Positions 45,655-55,195 of a stretch of 64,000 nt of DNA are shown piece after piece. The stretch covers positions 62,001 to 126,000 of the forward strand of contig NZ_JAHESD010000001.1 in NCBI RefSeq assembly GCF_018598585.1. The letters run 5' to 3'. Position 1 is the first letter of the stretch; every line of letters begins with the position of its first letter. A model generated the notes under the pieces. That model made no database searches and was not told the origin of the DNA. It was given only the letters and a program-made list of their open reading frames with translations. Position numbers and translations under genes: made by a program. This DNA is from Chryseosolibacter indicum. Its GTDB lineage: Bacteria > Bacteroidota > Bacteroidia > Cytophagales > Cyclobacteriaceae.

Positions 45655-48126
45655 ATGCAGAAATCAGTGGAAAAAATTCTCAGTACAATCCGACAATTTG
45701 CAGATCAAGTTTATGAACGAGCGAAGCCGCTTTTAAATCCGATTGCCAGAAAAGCTAACTCGTTTATTGAATACTACGAAAACCATCCTAAAGCAAGGCT
45801 TTGGACGTTACTAGTAGTGCTTCCTTTAATTACTTTTTTCATTCTAATATTTATCGTATTGAAAGATACCCCAGGAAAAAAGGAGCTTCGTACTATCAAA
45901 AATCCGTTAGCTTCTGAAGTTTATACTGCAGACAGTGTTCTTATAGGACGATACTTTATTCAAGATAGAACACAAGTAAAGTATGAAGATATTTCTCCTC
46001 TTGTAATTGATGCTCTTATTGCCACCGAGGATGTGCGTTTTTTTCAGCATCACGGTATTGATTATGTTTCGCTGGGCCGCGTGCTGGTGAAGTCAATCCT
46101 TCTTCAAGACGAATCTGCTGGAGGTGGAAGCACGATTACTCAGCAATTGGCCAAGAACTTATATCCAAGAAAAGAGTATCTGTTTCTTTCTATGCTTATA
46201 AACAAGTTACGTGAAGCTGTAATTGCCCGGCGTCTTGAAAGCATCTACTCCAAAAAAGACATTATCACTTTGTATTTAAATACAATTCCTTTCGGTGACA
46301 ACACTTTTGGTATTCAGGCTGCCTCCAAGCGGTTCTTTTCTACTGATGCAAAAAAACTTTCACTGGATCAGGCTGCAGTTCTGATAGGTATGCTGAAAGC
46401 AACACATTATTATAATCCAAGAATATTTCCTAAGAATGCTTTGTCTAGAAGAAATGTAGTATTAGCGCAGATGAGTAAGTATAGAAAGCTTCCAACGGAA
46501 AAAGCTGACTCATTGAAGAGACTTCCTTTGGGCACGAAGTACAGCCAAGTAGTTGTTAAACATGAGCTAGCCCCTTACTTTCGCGAGTACTTAAAACAGG
46601 AATTGCAGAAATGGTGTGCTAAAAATACAAAGTCTGATGGTACTCCTTATGATCTATATACTGATGGATTGAAAATTTATACAACCATAGACTCAAAACT
46701 TCAGGAGTATGCTGAGAAAGCAGTAACAAAGCAAATGGTTGAAGTTCAAAAACAATTTATTGATCATTTGGAGGGAGATGCTCCATGGCAAGACAGGGAA
46801 GAAGTGGTGATGGATGCTGTGCGGAGAACTGCAAGGTATAAAAAGCTTAAAGAGGAAGGCATGTCTGAAGCTGCTATTCTTCAGGTAATGAGTAAACGTG
46901 TTCCTACAAAACTATTTACATGGGAAGGGGAGAAGGAGGTCAAGATGAGCCAACTTGATTCAATTCGACATCACCTTCAATTTTTAAATGCCGGCTTTTT
47001 AGCGATGGAACCTTCATCAGGCGAGGTTAAAGCTTGGGTAGGGGGTATATCACATGATTTTTATAAGTATGATCATGTAAAGGCGTCAACTAAACGGCAA
47101 GTCGGATCAATATTTAAACCTATTGTTTGCGCGGTGGCTATAGAGCAGGGAATCTCACCCTGCGAGTTGATTTCTGCCGGTCAGGAAACTTACATTGATG
47201 ATGAAGGCCAGGAATGGACGCCCAGAAATGCGCAGTATGATTACGATGTGCAATATTCTATGAGAGGTGCGTTAGCTTATTCTGTAAATACCGTATCGGT
47301 CAAGTTAATTCAACGTGCTGGTATTAATAACACCATAAGGATGTCAAGGAATATGGGGATTCACAGTGATATTCCCGATGTACCCTCTATTGCGCTTGGA
47401 TCATCGTCAATCTCGTTAATGGAAATGACGGCAGCATATGCTTGTCTGACAAACGAAGGAGTATCCAGTTATCCATATTTCATAACATCCATTACCGACA
47501 GAGAGGGTAATCGCTTTGATGATTTTAAACCAAAAATATCAGGAAAACGGGCAATGTCGAAAGAGACAGCGCAACTGGTCAGGCATATGCTCCAAACTGT
47601 TGTTAATGAAGGCACGGCGTCACGCCTTCGCTGGAAATACGGCGTGTATAATGACATAGCAGGAAAAACAGGTACTACACAAGCAAATGCAGATGGATGG
47701 TTTATGGCCATGACACCCAATCTTGTAATCGGTACATGGGTGGGAGCTGATGATCCCAGGATTAGATTTAAGCAAACGAATCTTGGCCAAGGCTCTAATA
47801 CCGCATTGCCCATGGTCGCTTACTTCCTCAAGGAAGTAAACCAAAATCCAAATTATAAAAGTATATCACAAGCACGTTTCTCCTCTTTGGATTATTCACT
47901 TAGAAGTAAACTAAACTGCGACCTTTATGAATTTAATGATACATTATGGCAACAGGTTGAGCGTACTGTGCATCAAAGAGATTCAATAATTCAAAGAGAC
48001 ACTGCTGCAACGCTCCCACCAGAGACATTTCTCCAAACGTTATATAAGCGTAAAAAACGAATTATACTGGCTAGTGAGTTGCAGGCTGCAAACATCACAG
48101 CTGATAATGGTGATGGAGGGCGTTAA
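45655..48126 (+). CDS. Class A penicillin-binding protein (PBP1A-type)
   Basis: A bifunctional peptidoglycan synthase of 823 residues. A cytoplasmic N-terminus and one membrane helix (about 50-72) precede the GT51 glycosyltransferase domain with ALIATEDVRFFQHHGID (catalytic E125) and GGGSTITQQLAKN. The transpeptidase domain has the SxxK motif at S485-K488 (GSIFKP), SVN at 543-545 and KTGTT at 671-675. A C-terminal extension of about 90 residues is basic. It polymerises lipid II and cross-links stem peptides in the periplasm, and is a target of beta-lactams. The gene stands alone, 66 bp before purT in the same direction. Confidence 0.96.
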   Translation: MQKSVEKILSTIRQFADQVYERAKPLLNPIARKANSFIEYYENHPKARLWTLLVVLPLITFFILIFIVLKDTPGKKELRTIKNPLASEVYTADSVLIGRYFIQDRTQVKYEDISPLVIDALIATEDVRFFQHHGIDYVSLGRVLVKSILLQDESAGGGSTITQQLAKNLYPRKEYLFLSMLINKLREAVIARRLESIYSKKDIITLYLNTIPFGDNTFGIQAASKRFFSTDAKKLSLDQAAVLIGMLKATHYYNPRIFPKNALSRRNVVLAQMSKYRKLPTEKADSLKRLPLGTKYSQVVVKHELAPYFREYLKQELQKWCAKNTKSDGTPYDLYTDGLKIYTTIDSKLQEYAEKAVTKQMVEVQKQFIDHLEGDAPWQDREEVVMDAVRRTARYKKLKEEGMSEAAILQVMSKRVPTKLFTWEGEKEVKMSQLDSIRHHLQFLNAGFLAMEPSSGEVKAWVGGISHDFYKYDHVKASTKRQVGSIFKPIVCAVAIEQGISPCELISAGQETYIDDEGQEWTPRNAQYDYDVQYSMRGALAYSVNTVSVKLIQRAGINNTIRMSRNMGIHSDIPDVPSIALGSSSISLMEMTAAYACLTNEGVSSYPYFITSITDREGNRFDDFKPKISGKRAMSKETAQLVRHMLQTVVNEGTASRLRWKYGVYNDIAGKTGTTQANADGWFMAMTPNLVIGTWVGADDPRIRFKQTNLGQGSNTALPMVAYFLKEVNQNPNYKSISQARFSSLDYSLRSKLNCDLYEFNDTLWQQVERTVHQRDSIIQRDTAATLPPETFLQTLYKRKKRIILASELQAANITADNGDGGR

Positions 48127-48200
48127 GTACGCAGTTATTCTAGGGTGGTTGCATGAAGTTTTGAAAACTAGTATTATTCGAAAAATATCAGTTGGAATTC

Positions 48201-49400
48201 ATGGCTTCAGACGCAAAATCACTAAAAGTAGGAACACCATTTAAATCTTCTTCAATAAAAGTAATGCTTTTAGGTTCGGGAGAGCTTGGAAAAGAAGTAG
48301 TTATAGAATTCCAACGTTATGGTGTTGAGGTGATAGCAGTCGATAAGTATGACAATGCACCTGCAATGCAGGTAGCGCACCGATCTTACACAATCTCAAT
48401 GCTTGACAAAGAGGCATTACGTTCTCTTATCGAAAAAGAAAATCCGGATTATATAGTACCAGAGGTAGAAGCTATACACACTGATACTTTAGTGGAACTT
48501 GAAAAAGAAGGCTTTGCAGTTATTCCTTCAGCGAATGCTACCCGTCTTACTATGAACAGGGAAGGGATACGCACTCTGGCAGCAGAACAATTACAACTTC
48601 GAACATCTCCCTATAAGTTTGCTGCAACGAAAGAAGAGTTTATGATGGCAGTAAGCACAATTGGAATTCCATGTGTAGTAAAGCCGATTATGAGTTCTTC
48701 CGGTAAGGGACAAAGCGTAATTAAAACCAGAGAGGATATCGACTTCGCATGGAAGTATGCCCAAGAAGGTGGAAGAAGCGGAAGTGGGCATGTTATTATA
48801 GAAGGATTTATTGATTTTGATTATGAAATAACACTTTTGACTATTAAGCACAAATACGGGGTGTCATTTTGCGAACCGATAGGTCATAGGCAGGAGCATG
48901 GAGATTACCAGGAGTCATGGCAACCACATCCTATGCCCCTAAAAGCGCTAGAGGATGCTAAGACTATAGCAGAAAAGGTTGTAAATGCGTTGGGAGGGAC
49001 AGGGATTTTTGGGGTTGAATTTTTTGTAAAAGGAGAAATGGTCTACTTTAGCGAGCTTTCACCAAGACCTCATGATACGGGGATGGTTACAATGATTTCT
49101 CAAGATCTATCTGAATTTGCACTTCATGTAAGGGCGATCCTTGGTTTACCGATTCCAAACATTGTTCAGCATGGGCCTTCAGCATCAAGTGTAATCCTTG
49201 TCAAGGGAACATCTCAAAACATTACCTTCTCAGGATTAGAGGATGCACTTTCTGAGCCGGACACGCAAATAAGATTATTTGGCAAACCTGAAGTTAATGG
49301 AGAAAGAAGAATGGGTGTTTGCCTTGCAAGAGGAAAGTCTATAGAAGAAGCAAGAGAGAAGGCAAATAACGCAGCTAAACAAATTAAGTATACTTTATAA
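48201..49400 (+). CDS. purT: PurT, formate-dependent GAR transformylase
   Basis: An ATP-grasp enzyme of 399 residues that converts glycinamide ribonucleotide to formyl-GAR with formate and ATP, the folate-independent third step of purine synthesis. Seen: nucleotide-binding [44 protein letters not shown] and C-terminal [13 protein letters not shown], all typical of PurT. ATG at 48201 is preferred over an in-frame TTG at 48192. It follows the PBP gene by 74 bp and converges on glutaminase with a 26-bp gap in which no terminator is visible. Confidence 0.97.
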   Translation: MASDAKSLKVGTPFKSSSIKVMLLGSGELGKEVVIEFQRYGVEVIAVDKYDNAPAMQVAHRSYTISMLDKEALRSLIEKENPDYIVPEVEAIHTDTLVELEKEGFAVIPSANATRLTMNREGIRTLAAEQLQLRTSPYKFAATKEEFMMAVSTIGIPCVVKPIMSSSGKGQSVIKTREDIDFAWKYAQEGGRSGSGHVIIEGFIDFDYEITLLTIKHKYGVSFCEPIGHRQEHGDYQESWQPHPMPLKALEDAKTIAEKVVNALGGTGIFGVEFFVKGEMVYFSELSPRPHDTGMVTMISQDLSEFALHVRAILGLPIPNIVQHGPSASSVILVKGTSQNITFSGLEDALSEPDTQIRLFGKPEVNGERRMGVCLARGKSIEEAREKANNAAKQIKYTL

Positions 49401-49426
49401 CTACATGTTAACGATCACGAGGAGAA

Positions 49427-50341
49427 TCAGAAAATTGACATTCCTGTTTTCGTTGTAAATAGTTCCAGTGCCTTCATTCCTACAATTGAATTACCTTTAG
49501 GATTAAGTTCCGGACTCCATACTGCAACCGAAAGTTTCCCAGGTATTACGGCTACAATTCCACCTCCAACACCACTTTTGCCAGGTAGTCCTACACGAAA
49601 GGCAAATTCCCCGGCTTCATCATAAAAACCACACGTCATCATCACTGCGTTTAAACGTTTAGCCTGGCTTACCGTTAACAATCTTTCACCTGAGGAAGGC
49701 AGTATGCCATGATTCGAAAAGTATAGCATTGCTTTTGCAAGGTCAATACAACTCATAGCAATTGAGCAATGATGGAAATAAACGTCTAGAACATCATCGA
49801 CATTATTAACAATGTTTTGATGGCTCTTCATAAAGTTGACTAGTGAGGCATTACGGTAACCGTGTGCTTTTTCGGAGTCAACAACAACTTGATCGTAGTG
49901 TATATAATCATTCCTGGAAATCGTTTTTAAAAAATTGAGTACATATGCTTTTGGATCTTTTTCATCGGAAATGAGGATGTCTGTGATAACAAGGGCTCCA
50001 GCATTAATAAAGGGATTTCTTGGAATTCCCTTTTCATATTCAAGTTGAACTAACGAGTTAAAAGACGTTCCAGACGGTTCTATACCTACTCTTTTCCAAA
50101 GAGCATCGCCATGTTTACGAAAGACAAGACTTAAGGTAAAAACTTTAGATATACTCTGAATGCTGAACGCCTCTTGTGCATCACCAAAGTGAAAGCATTC
50201 TCCTTCCACCGTGGCGATGGCAATTCCAAATTTTTTTGGATCTATTCGTTCTAATGCCGGGATATAGTCAGCAACCTTACCTTTTCCAAAATAAGGTTGC
50301 ACCTCAGTAAAGATCTCTTCTAAAATTTTCCTGTAAGTCAA
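49427..50341 (-). CDS. glsA: Glutaminase A (serine-dependent)
   Basis: A 304-residue enzyme that hydrolyses glutamine to glutamate and ammonia. It belongs to the beta-lactamase-like glutaminase family, with nucleophile and general base in FSIQSISKVF (S and K of SISK), NPFINAGALV, and GVGGGIVAVIPGKLSVAVWS near the end. The start codon is TTG at 50341 (MTYRKILEEI matches the family's usual N-terminus); no ATG or GTG is available in the short upstream frame. It begins 10 nt after the glutaminyl-tRNA synthetase stop, so the two are probably cotranscribed, linking glutamine hydrolysis with glutamine charging. Confidence 0.93.
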   Translation of the reverse strand: MTYRKILEEIFTEVQPYFGKGKVADYIPALERIDPKKFGIAIATVEGECFHFGDAQEAFSIQSISKVFTLSLVFRKHGDALWKRVGIEPSGTSFNSLVQLEYEKGIPRNPFINAGALVITDILISDEKDPKAYVLNFLKTISRNDYIHYDQVVVDSEKAHGYRNASLVNFMKSHQNIVNNVDDVLDVYFHHCSIAMSCIDLAKAMLYFSNHGILPSSGERLLTVSQAKRLNAVMMTCGFYDEAGEFAFRVGLPGKSGVGGGIVAVIPGKLSVAVWSPELNPKGNSIVGMKALELFTTKTGMSIF

Positions 50342-50351
50342 GTAACTAAAG

Positions 50352-52016
50352 CTACCCTTTCTTTACTTCTTTGGCCCACATGTCTTTCAAAGTAACAGTC
50401 CGATTAAAGACTAGCTTTCCGTCTTTTGAATCAGGGTCAAGACAGAAATATCCTTTCCTTAAAAACTGATAGCGTTCTTCTCCTTTAGCTTTTAGTAATT
50501 CTGGTTCTGCGTATACTTTAGGTACTACCAGTAAGGAGTCAGGATTAATATGCTCTTTAAAGTCACCTTCTGCCTGGCTTAGATCTTCGGCTTTAAACAA
50601 CCTGTCATACAACCGGGTCTCTATTGTTACTGCATGTTGCGCACTCACCCAATGTAGTGTTCCTTTTACGGAAATGCCTGACGTATCTGAACCGCTTCGG
50701 CTTTCAGGAATATAAGTACAGTGAAGTTCTGTAATTCCGCCATTAGCATCTTTAACGAAACTATCGCATCTGATAATATAGGCATATTTAAGGCGAACCA
50801 TTTGTCCTGGCGCAAGGCGGAAGAATTTCTTTGGTGCTACCTCCATAAAATCCTCCTGTTCAATATATAGCTCACGGCTAAAAGGTATCTCTCTTGATCC
50901 TGAATTCTCATCTTCCGGGTTGTTTTCCCCCGAAAGTATTTCCGTCTTTCCTTCAGGATAATTTGTAATCACAATTTTTAGTGGATCAAACACAGCCATC
51001 CTGCGTAAGGCTATTTTATTTAAATGTTCTCTCACGCAAAATTCAAGCAAACCCACATCAATAAGGTTTTCACGCTTTGCTACCCCTATTTTGTCACAGA
51101 ACTCTCTGATACTTTCCGGAGTATAGCCACGACGTCTTACAGCGCTGATAGTCGGCATTCGTGGGTCATCCCATCCGCTGACGTGGTTCTCATTTACCAA
51201 CTGCAGCAGTTTGCGTTTACTCATAACCGTATAGGTCATATTCAACCTCGCAAATTCATATTGTCTTGAAGGGTATATTTCCAGTTTCTCAATGAACCAT
51301 TCATACAATTCACGATGAGGTATAAACTCAAGCGTGCAAATGCTGTGTGTAATCTTTTCAATTGCGTCACTTTGGCCGTGAGCAAAATCATACATAGGGT
51401 AGATACACCACTTGTCACCAGTGCGATGATGATGAGCATGTTTAATCCGGTATAAAATAGGATCACGCATGTGCATATTTTGATGCCCCATGTCAATCTT
51501 GGCCCGCAGCACTTTTTCCCCGTCCTTATATTTGCCCGCTTTCATTTCTTCGAAAAGTTTCACATTTTCATCAACTGTTCTCGATCGGAAGGGACTATTT
51601 TTACCTGGCTGTGTAGGAGTGCCTTTTTGTTCTGCTATTTCCTCGCTTGTACTATCATCAACATAAGCCAAATCCTTTTTAATGAGCTTTACGGCAAATT
51701 CATACAGCTGATTGAAGTAATCTGATGCATATAATTCGTTTTTCCATTGGAAGCCCAGCCATTTCACATCGTTCTTGATGCTTTCTACGTACTCTGTATC
51801 TTCTGTAATAGGGTTAGTGTCATCAAATCGCAGATTTGTATAGCCTCCATACTTTAAGGCTAATCCAAAATTAAGGCAGATACTTTTCGCATGTCCCATA
51901 TGGAGGTAACCATTGGGTTCCGGCGGAAATCGCGTAACTATACTTTTATGTTTTCCAGAGGAGAGATCATTTTCTACAATCTCTTCAAGGAAGTTCAAGC
52001 TTTTTTCTTCTATCAT
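50352..52016 (-). CDS. glnS: Glutaminyl-tRNA synthetase
   Basis: A class I aminoacyl-tRNA synthetase of 554 residues, the same length as the E. coli enzyme. It has the HIGH-type signature in [15 protein letters not shown], the KMSKS-type [11 protein letters not shown] and the conserved [12 protein letters not shown]. The C-terminal half is the paired beta-barrel anticodon-binding region. ATG 52016 ([14 protein letters not shown]) is chosen; an upstream ATG at 52094 would add 26 residues with no counterpart in the family. A true GlnRS rather than a glutamyl enzyme is indicated by this barrel region. The glutaminase gene follows directly. Confidence 0.97.
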   Translation of the reverse strand: MIEEKSLNFLEEIVENDLSSGKHKSIVTRFPPEPNGYLHMGHAKSICLNFGLALKYGGYTNLRFDDTNPITEDTEYVESIKNDVKWLGFQWKNELYASDYFNQLYEFAVKLIKKDLAYVDDSTSEEIAEQKGTPTQPGKNSPFRSRTVDENVKLFEEMKAGKYKDGEKVLRAKIDMGHQNMHMRDPILYRIKHAHHHRTGDKWCIYPMYDFAHGQSDAIEKITHSICTLEFIPHRELYEWFIEKLEIYPSRQYEFARLNMTYTVMSKRKLLQLVNENHVSGWDDPRMPTISAVRRRGYTPESIREFCDKIGVAKRENLIDVGLLEFCVREHLNKIALRRMAVFDPLKIVITNYPEGKTEILSGENNPEDENSGSREIPFSRELYIEQEDFMEVAPKKFFRLAPGQMVRLKYAYIIRCDSFVKDANGGITELHCTYIPESRSGSDTSGISVKGTLHWVSAQHAVTIETRLYDRLFKAEDLSQAEGDFKEHINPDSLLVVPKVYAEPELLKAKGEERYQFLRKGYFCLDPDSKDGKLVFNRTVTLKDMWAKEVKKG

Positions 52017-52125
52017 CTTGTACCAGTCGTAAAAATGTAAAGGTAAAAATGGTTTTAAACCGGTGAAAATTACACCTGTTTTTCTCAAAAACAAAAGCTA
52101 TGCAGATGACGGAATAAAGAAAGGT

Positions 52126-52356
52126 TTAGTATCTCTTGATGATATTATTAATGGGAATGCAGATTCCAATGCTCCACGTGGTTGAATCCTTCTTGATGAT
52201 TGGCTCATATTTATTCAAGACAGCTTTCACCTCATCGAGTTTTAATAATTCCTTTTCATCAGAAATTACAAAATTTGAATTTACTTCATAATATGTTATG
52301 AAAGAAGATGGAGTAAACTTCACTCCTGTGGTGTTCAACTTCACTTGCTTCATCAT
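52126..52356 (-). CDS. Small hypothetical protein
   Basis: A 76-residue open frame upstream of glnS. The product starts MMKQVKLNTTGVKFTPSSFI and has a mixed helix/strand composition with a plausible protein-like pattern (EKELLKLDEVKAVLNKYEP). No family is recognised, there is no signal peptide, and 109 bp separate it from glnS. It may be a genuine small protein, or the end of a decayed longer gene, since the terminator-like hairpin at 52378 has no obvious gene of its own. Confidence 0.4.
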   Translation of the reverse strand: MMKQVKLNTTGVKFTPSSFITYYEVNSNFVISDEKELLKLDEVKAVLNKYEPIIKKDSTTWSIGICIPINNIIKRY

Positions 52357-52377
52357 GCTAATGGGTGGTATAGGTTG

Positions 52378-52404
52378 CAGCAGTATGGCTGCTGTTCTTT
52401 TTTT
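52378..52404 (+). terminator. Terminator-like hairpin without an obvious upstream gene
   Basis: CAGCAG (52378-52383) and CTGCTG (52389-52394) with a 5-nt loop, followed by TTC and seven T residues. On the plus strand no gene ends nearby. Confidence 0.45.
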
Positions 52405-52499
52405 GATATAATCAAAGATAATATATAAAAATCACGAGATACCATACATTTCAATTAAAATTTAATGAACTAAGTATTACCCTAATACAAAGCGATATT

Positions 52500-52547
52500 G
52501 CCGCTATTACCAATAGCCAGCGGCTGAATACTTAATGTTTATTCAGC
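52500..52547 (+). other. Overlapping alternative hairpins upstream of the 52612 gene
   Basis: GCCGCT (52500-52505) can pair with AGCGGC (52519-52524), and GCTGAATA (52523-52530) can pair with TATTCAGC (52540-52547). The two stems share bases 52523-52524, so they exclude each other. A smaller stem, GCTATT with AATAGC (52503-52517), also fits. Confidence 0.45.
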
Positions 52548-52611
52548 GGCAGCCTGGAATTCTTACTGGCATTTGATTTTACGCTATTCGCTAAAATATC
52601 AATGTAGAATA

Positions 52612-53046
52612 ATGGAATTAGGACTTCAGGTAGCATATCTATTTATCATCGCTATACCAATTGCATGTATAGCATGGACAGTAACACATGAAGAAGTTTT
52701 TCGTGAGCCGCGCGAATTTTGTGTAAAGGCTAGTCGAGAAGGTGAAACATTATTGAAAAGGAAGTTCTTTTATCTATTCACTTGCGAGTATTGCTTCAGT
52801 CACTACGTTACAATCTTCTTTCTAATTGTTACCAGGTTTACTTTACTATATGACGACTGGCGGGGCTATCTTATTGGAGGTTTTGCTCTTGTATGGGTTG
52901 CAAATATTTATATGAGTCTTTACGCGTTTATACGTGTGGATTTGAAAAAGGAAAGAATAAAAACAAAGCTTCAAGAGAAGAGAGTAAACGAAAATACTGT
53001 AGGTAAATCCGTAACCAAAGAAAAGATTATTCCGGTCCATCACTAA
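52612..53046 (+). CDS. Hypothetical membrane protein with CEYC motif
   Basis: A 144-residue protein. It has an N-terminal membrane helix (about 5-25), a cytoplasmic or periplasmic segment with FYLFTCEYCFSHYVT (a CxxC-like pair) beginning a second helix, a third helix (about 85-110) and a Lys/Arg-rich tail ending in two His. The pattern of a Cys pair at the head of a helix resembles the DUF1360 group, but the match is weak. ATG 52612 is chosen over TTG 52573. RarD-like gene starts 27 bp after its stop, so they may be cotranscribed. Confidence 0.7.
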   Translation: MELGLQVAYLFIIAIPIACIAWTVTHEEVFREPREFCVKASREGETLLKRKFFYLFTCEYCFSHYVTIFFLIVTRFTLLYDDWRGYLIGGFALVWVANIYMSLYAFIRVDLKKERIKTKLQEKRVNENTVGKSVTKEKIIPVHH

Positions 53047-53073
53047 ATTTTATTCTCTATCTTCGCCTCCTTC

Positions 53074-53970
53074 ATGGAGAATAGAAAGCACTATGCAGCT
53101 GCAATTGCTGCCTTTGTAATATGGGGATTCTTTTCAATCCCGTTAAGAGCTCTTAAAGGCTTTTATCCGGGTGAAATACTTTACTTCAGGATATTAACCT
53201 CTTTTTTTATTCTTGCGGCCATCATTTTCTTTTTAAGAAGACAACATATAAAGAAAGACTTTACCTACCTTCAATCTTTTCAAAAAAACAAACGGCTTAG
53301 AATCATAGCGCTTACATTGGCAGGAGGTGCTTTACTTTCTGTTAATTGGCTCACCTTTATTCATATTGTAAATCATATAAACATCAAGACAGCATCTTTT
53401 TCTTACCTTATATGTCCGGTTATAACAGCGGTGCTCGGTTATGTGATTATTAAGGAGAGGCTCACCTCCCTTCAATGGTTATCAGTGGCATTGTGTGCAG
53501 TCAGTTGTGCACTAATGGGGCTTAGTTCTTTTGTTGAGTTAGGGTACAGCTTCCTAACCGCATTTACCTATGCACTATATTTGATCACCCAACGTAAGAA
53601 TCAAGGTTTTGACAGAATGATTATTTTAGGAGTACAAATTCTATTCTCCCTTGTTATTCTCTCTTTCTGTTATCCATTACTTATCCATGCAGTTCCATCG
53701 GATCCTAAGTTCTACATCATCATCTTTGTAATTGCAGCTTTTTTTACGGTATTACCCTTATTTTTAAATCTATTTGCGTTGAATAAAATAAATTCGGCGA
53801 CCATCGGCGTTCTTATGTACTTAAATCCCCTCGTAAATTTTAGTGTTGCCTTTTTCGTATTTAAAGAAACCATTAGTGCGTTACAAGCATTAGGATATAC
53901 GATTATTGTTATAGCCTTGGTGCTGTTTAACTTGCAAAACATTAAAAAGCTACAGACGTCTTTGAGGTAA
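53074..53970 (+). CDS. RarD-like EamA-family transporter
   Basis: An inner-membrane transporter of 298 residues with ten predicted helices in two EamA repeats (FVIWGFFSIPLRAL at the start, LNKINSATIGVLMYLNPLVN in the second half). The sequence order, including NWLTFIHIVNH and YLICPVITAVLGY, resembles RarD-type permeases. The transported substrate is unknown for the subfamily. It converges on the glycosyltransferase gene with only 3 bp between stop codons. Confidence 0.9.
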   Translation: MENRKHYAAAIAAFVIWGFFSIPLRALKGFYPGEILYFRILTSFFILAAIIFFLRRQHIKKDFTYLQSFQKNKRLRIIALTLAGGALLSVNWLTFIHIVNHINIKTASFSYLICPVITAVLGYVIIKERLTSLQWLSVALCAVSCALMGLSSFVELGYSFLTAFTYALYLITQRKNQGFDRMIILGVQILFSLVILSFCYPLLIHAVPSDPKFYIIIFVIAAFFTVLPLFLNLFALNKINSATIGVLMYLNPLVNFSVAFFVFKETISALQALGYTIIVIALVLFNLQNIKKLQTSLR

Positions 53971-53973
53971 TAC

Positions 53974-55077
53974 TCAAACGTTTCCTGTAGTGATCTTTTT
54001 TTCCGGGATGTATAACCGCCCACTCCATAAAATTGGAAGATTAAACAGATGTCCCACTGCGGCCCAGCAGCTCAAAGTTAAAAACAGCATAAAAGAAACC
54101 GGAAATACAATCAATCCCGAAATCGTAAAATTTCCAAGCTTTGGCTGAACAAGCGCAAAACATATTAATGTAAGAAGTAAAGGGATCCAGGAGGTCAACT
54201 CGAATGGGAATAGATTTGCTAAGTTTAATGTAAGCAAAGGAAGAAGTGTATAGAAAAATACGGAAGGTTTCAGCTCTCGTATACCAAGCCGTAGAATGCG
54301 GAGCCAACCTTTGATAAAAGCCTCAAAAGATTCGTACATTTGAACTTCACACAATTTAACTCCTGCGAACATTGAAAATTTCCCTTTGTTTGCAATTACG
54401 AGTTTAGCGAGAGAGGCATCATCAGCAACTTCATTGTGAACTGCGACATGGCCACCAATTTTGTGGTAAAACTCTTTCTCAAGAAGTAAATATTGTCCTA
54501 AGGCATAAGGGTGGTCAATACTTATCCTGTCGTACGGAGATGCACCAGCATGAATTAAGCAGAAGAAAGGACCTAATAGCTTTTCCCACCACAGTTTATT
54601 AATATGAAAAGGAGGGGCGGAAATCATCTTGCTCTTTGTTTTTTGAAGAAATGCTACTGCTTTTTTCAAGCTATCTGGTTTATGGATAGTGTCAGCATCG
54701 GTGAAAAGAATGTATTTGCCCGTGGCACTCATTGCCCCAATATGGCATGCCCAACTTTTACCTACCCATCCGTGTGGCTTAGGGGGTGTGCTGAGTACTT
54801 TAACTGGGTATTGTTCTGCAATTTGCCTGGTATGATCAGTTGATCCATCATCAACAACAATGATCTCAACAGCAGGATAATCGAGATGTAGAAGCGAGTC
54901 TAGTAGTTTACTGATCTTATTTGCTTCATTTCTGGCAGGAATAATAAGAGATACCGAAAATACTTCCTTAAGTTTCAATGACCTTTTAGAAAACTGGTTA
55001 ATGATGTAAGGCCAGAAGCGGATCCAAACACCTACCACAGCAACATAAGCTAAAATCTCCGACACATTGTTCTTCAT
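53974..55077 (-). CDS. GT2 family glycosyltransferase, membrane-associated
   Basis: A 367-residue protein. A membrane helix (5-25) precedes a GT2 catalytic domain with VSLIIPARNEANKISK, VVDDGSTDHT, the metal-binding FTDADTIH (DxD) and a C-terminal block of about four helices (270-350). A WLRILRLGIR motif (QxxRW-like region) is also present. The arrangement resembles carotenoid or polyisoprenoid glycosyltransferases of the CrtQ type. The acceptor cannot be decided from sequence; no carotenoid gene is in this window. Confidence 0.9.
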   Translation of the reverse strand: MKNNVSEILAYVAVVGVWIRFWPYIINQFSKRSLKLKEVFSVSLIIPARNEANKISKLLDSLLHLDYPAVEIIVVDDGSTDHTRQIAEQYPVKVLSTPPKPHGWVGKSWACHIGAMSATGKYILFTDADTIHKPDSLKKAVAFLQKTKSKMISAPPFHINKLWWEKLLGPFFCLIHAGASPYDRISIDHPYALGQYLLLEKEFYHKIGGHVAVHNEVADDASLAKLVIANKGKFSMFAGVKLCEVQMYESFEAFIKGWLRILRLGIRELKPSVFFYTLLPLLTLNLANLFPFELTSWIPLLLTLICFALVQPKLGNFTISGLIVFPVSFMLFLTLSCWAAVGHLFNLPILWSGRLYIPEKKITTGNV

Positions 55078-55136
55078 CTGACATCACGTTTGTATATAAA
55101 TAGTTTGCGAACCAAAATGATGCCTGGTAATATTCA

Positions 55137-55168
55137 ATAAAAAAGGTGCTTGCAAGCTGCAAACACCT
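55137..55168 (-). terminator. Terminator after the GT2 gene at 55196
   Basis: On the minus strand AGGTG, a mismatch, TTGCA and a 3-nt loop pair with TGCAA and CACCT (55144-55168), followed by a T run (A run at 55136-55144 on the plus strand). Confidence 0.75.
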
Positions 55169-55195
55169 CTTCGGTTGGTTTGGGTAATAGTCTCT

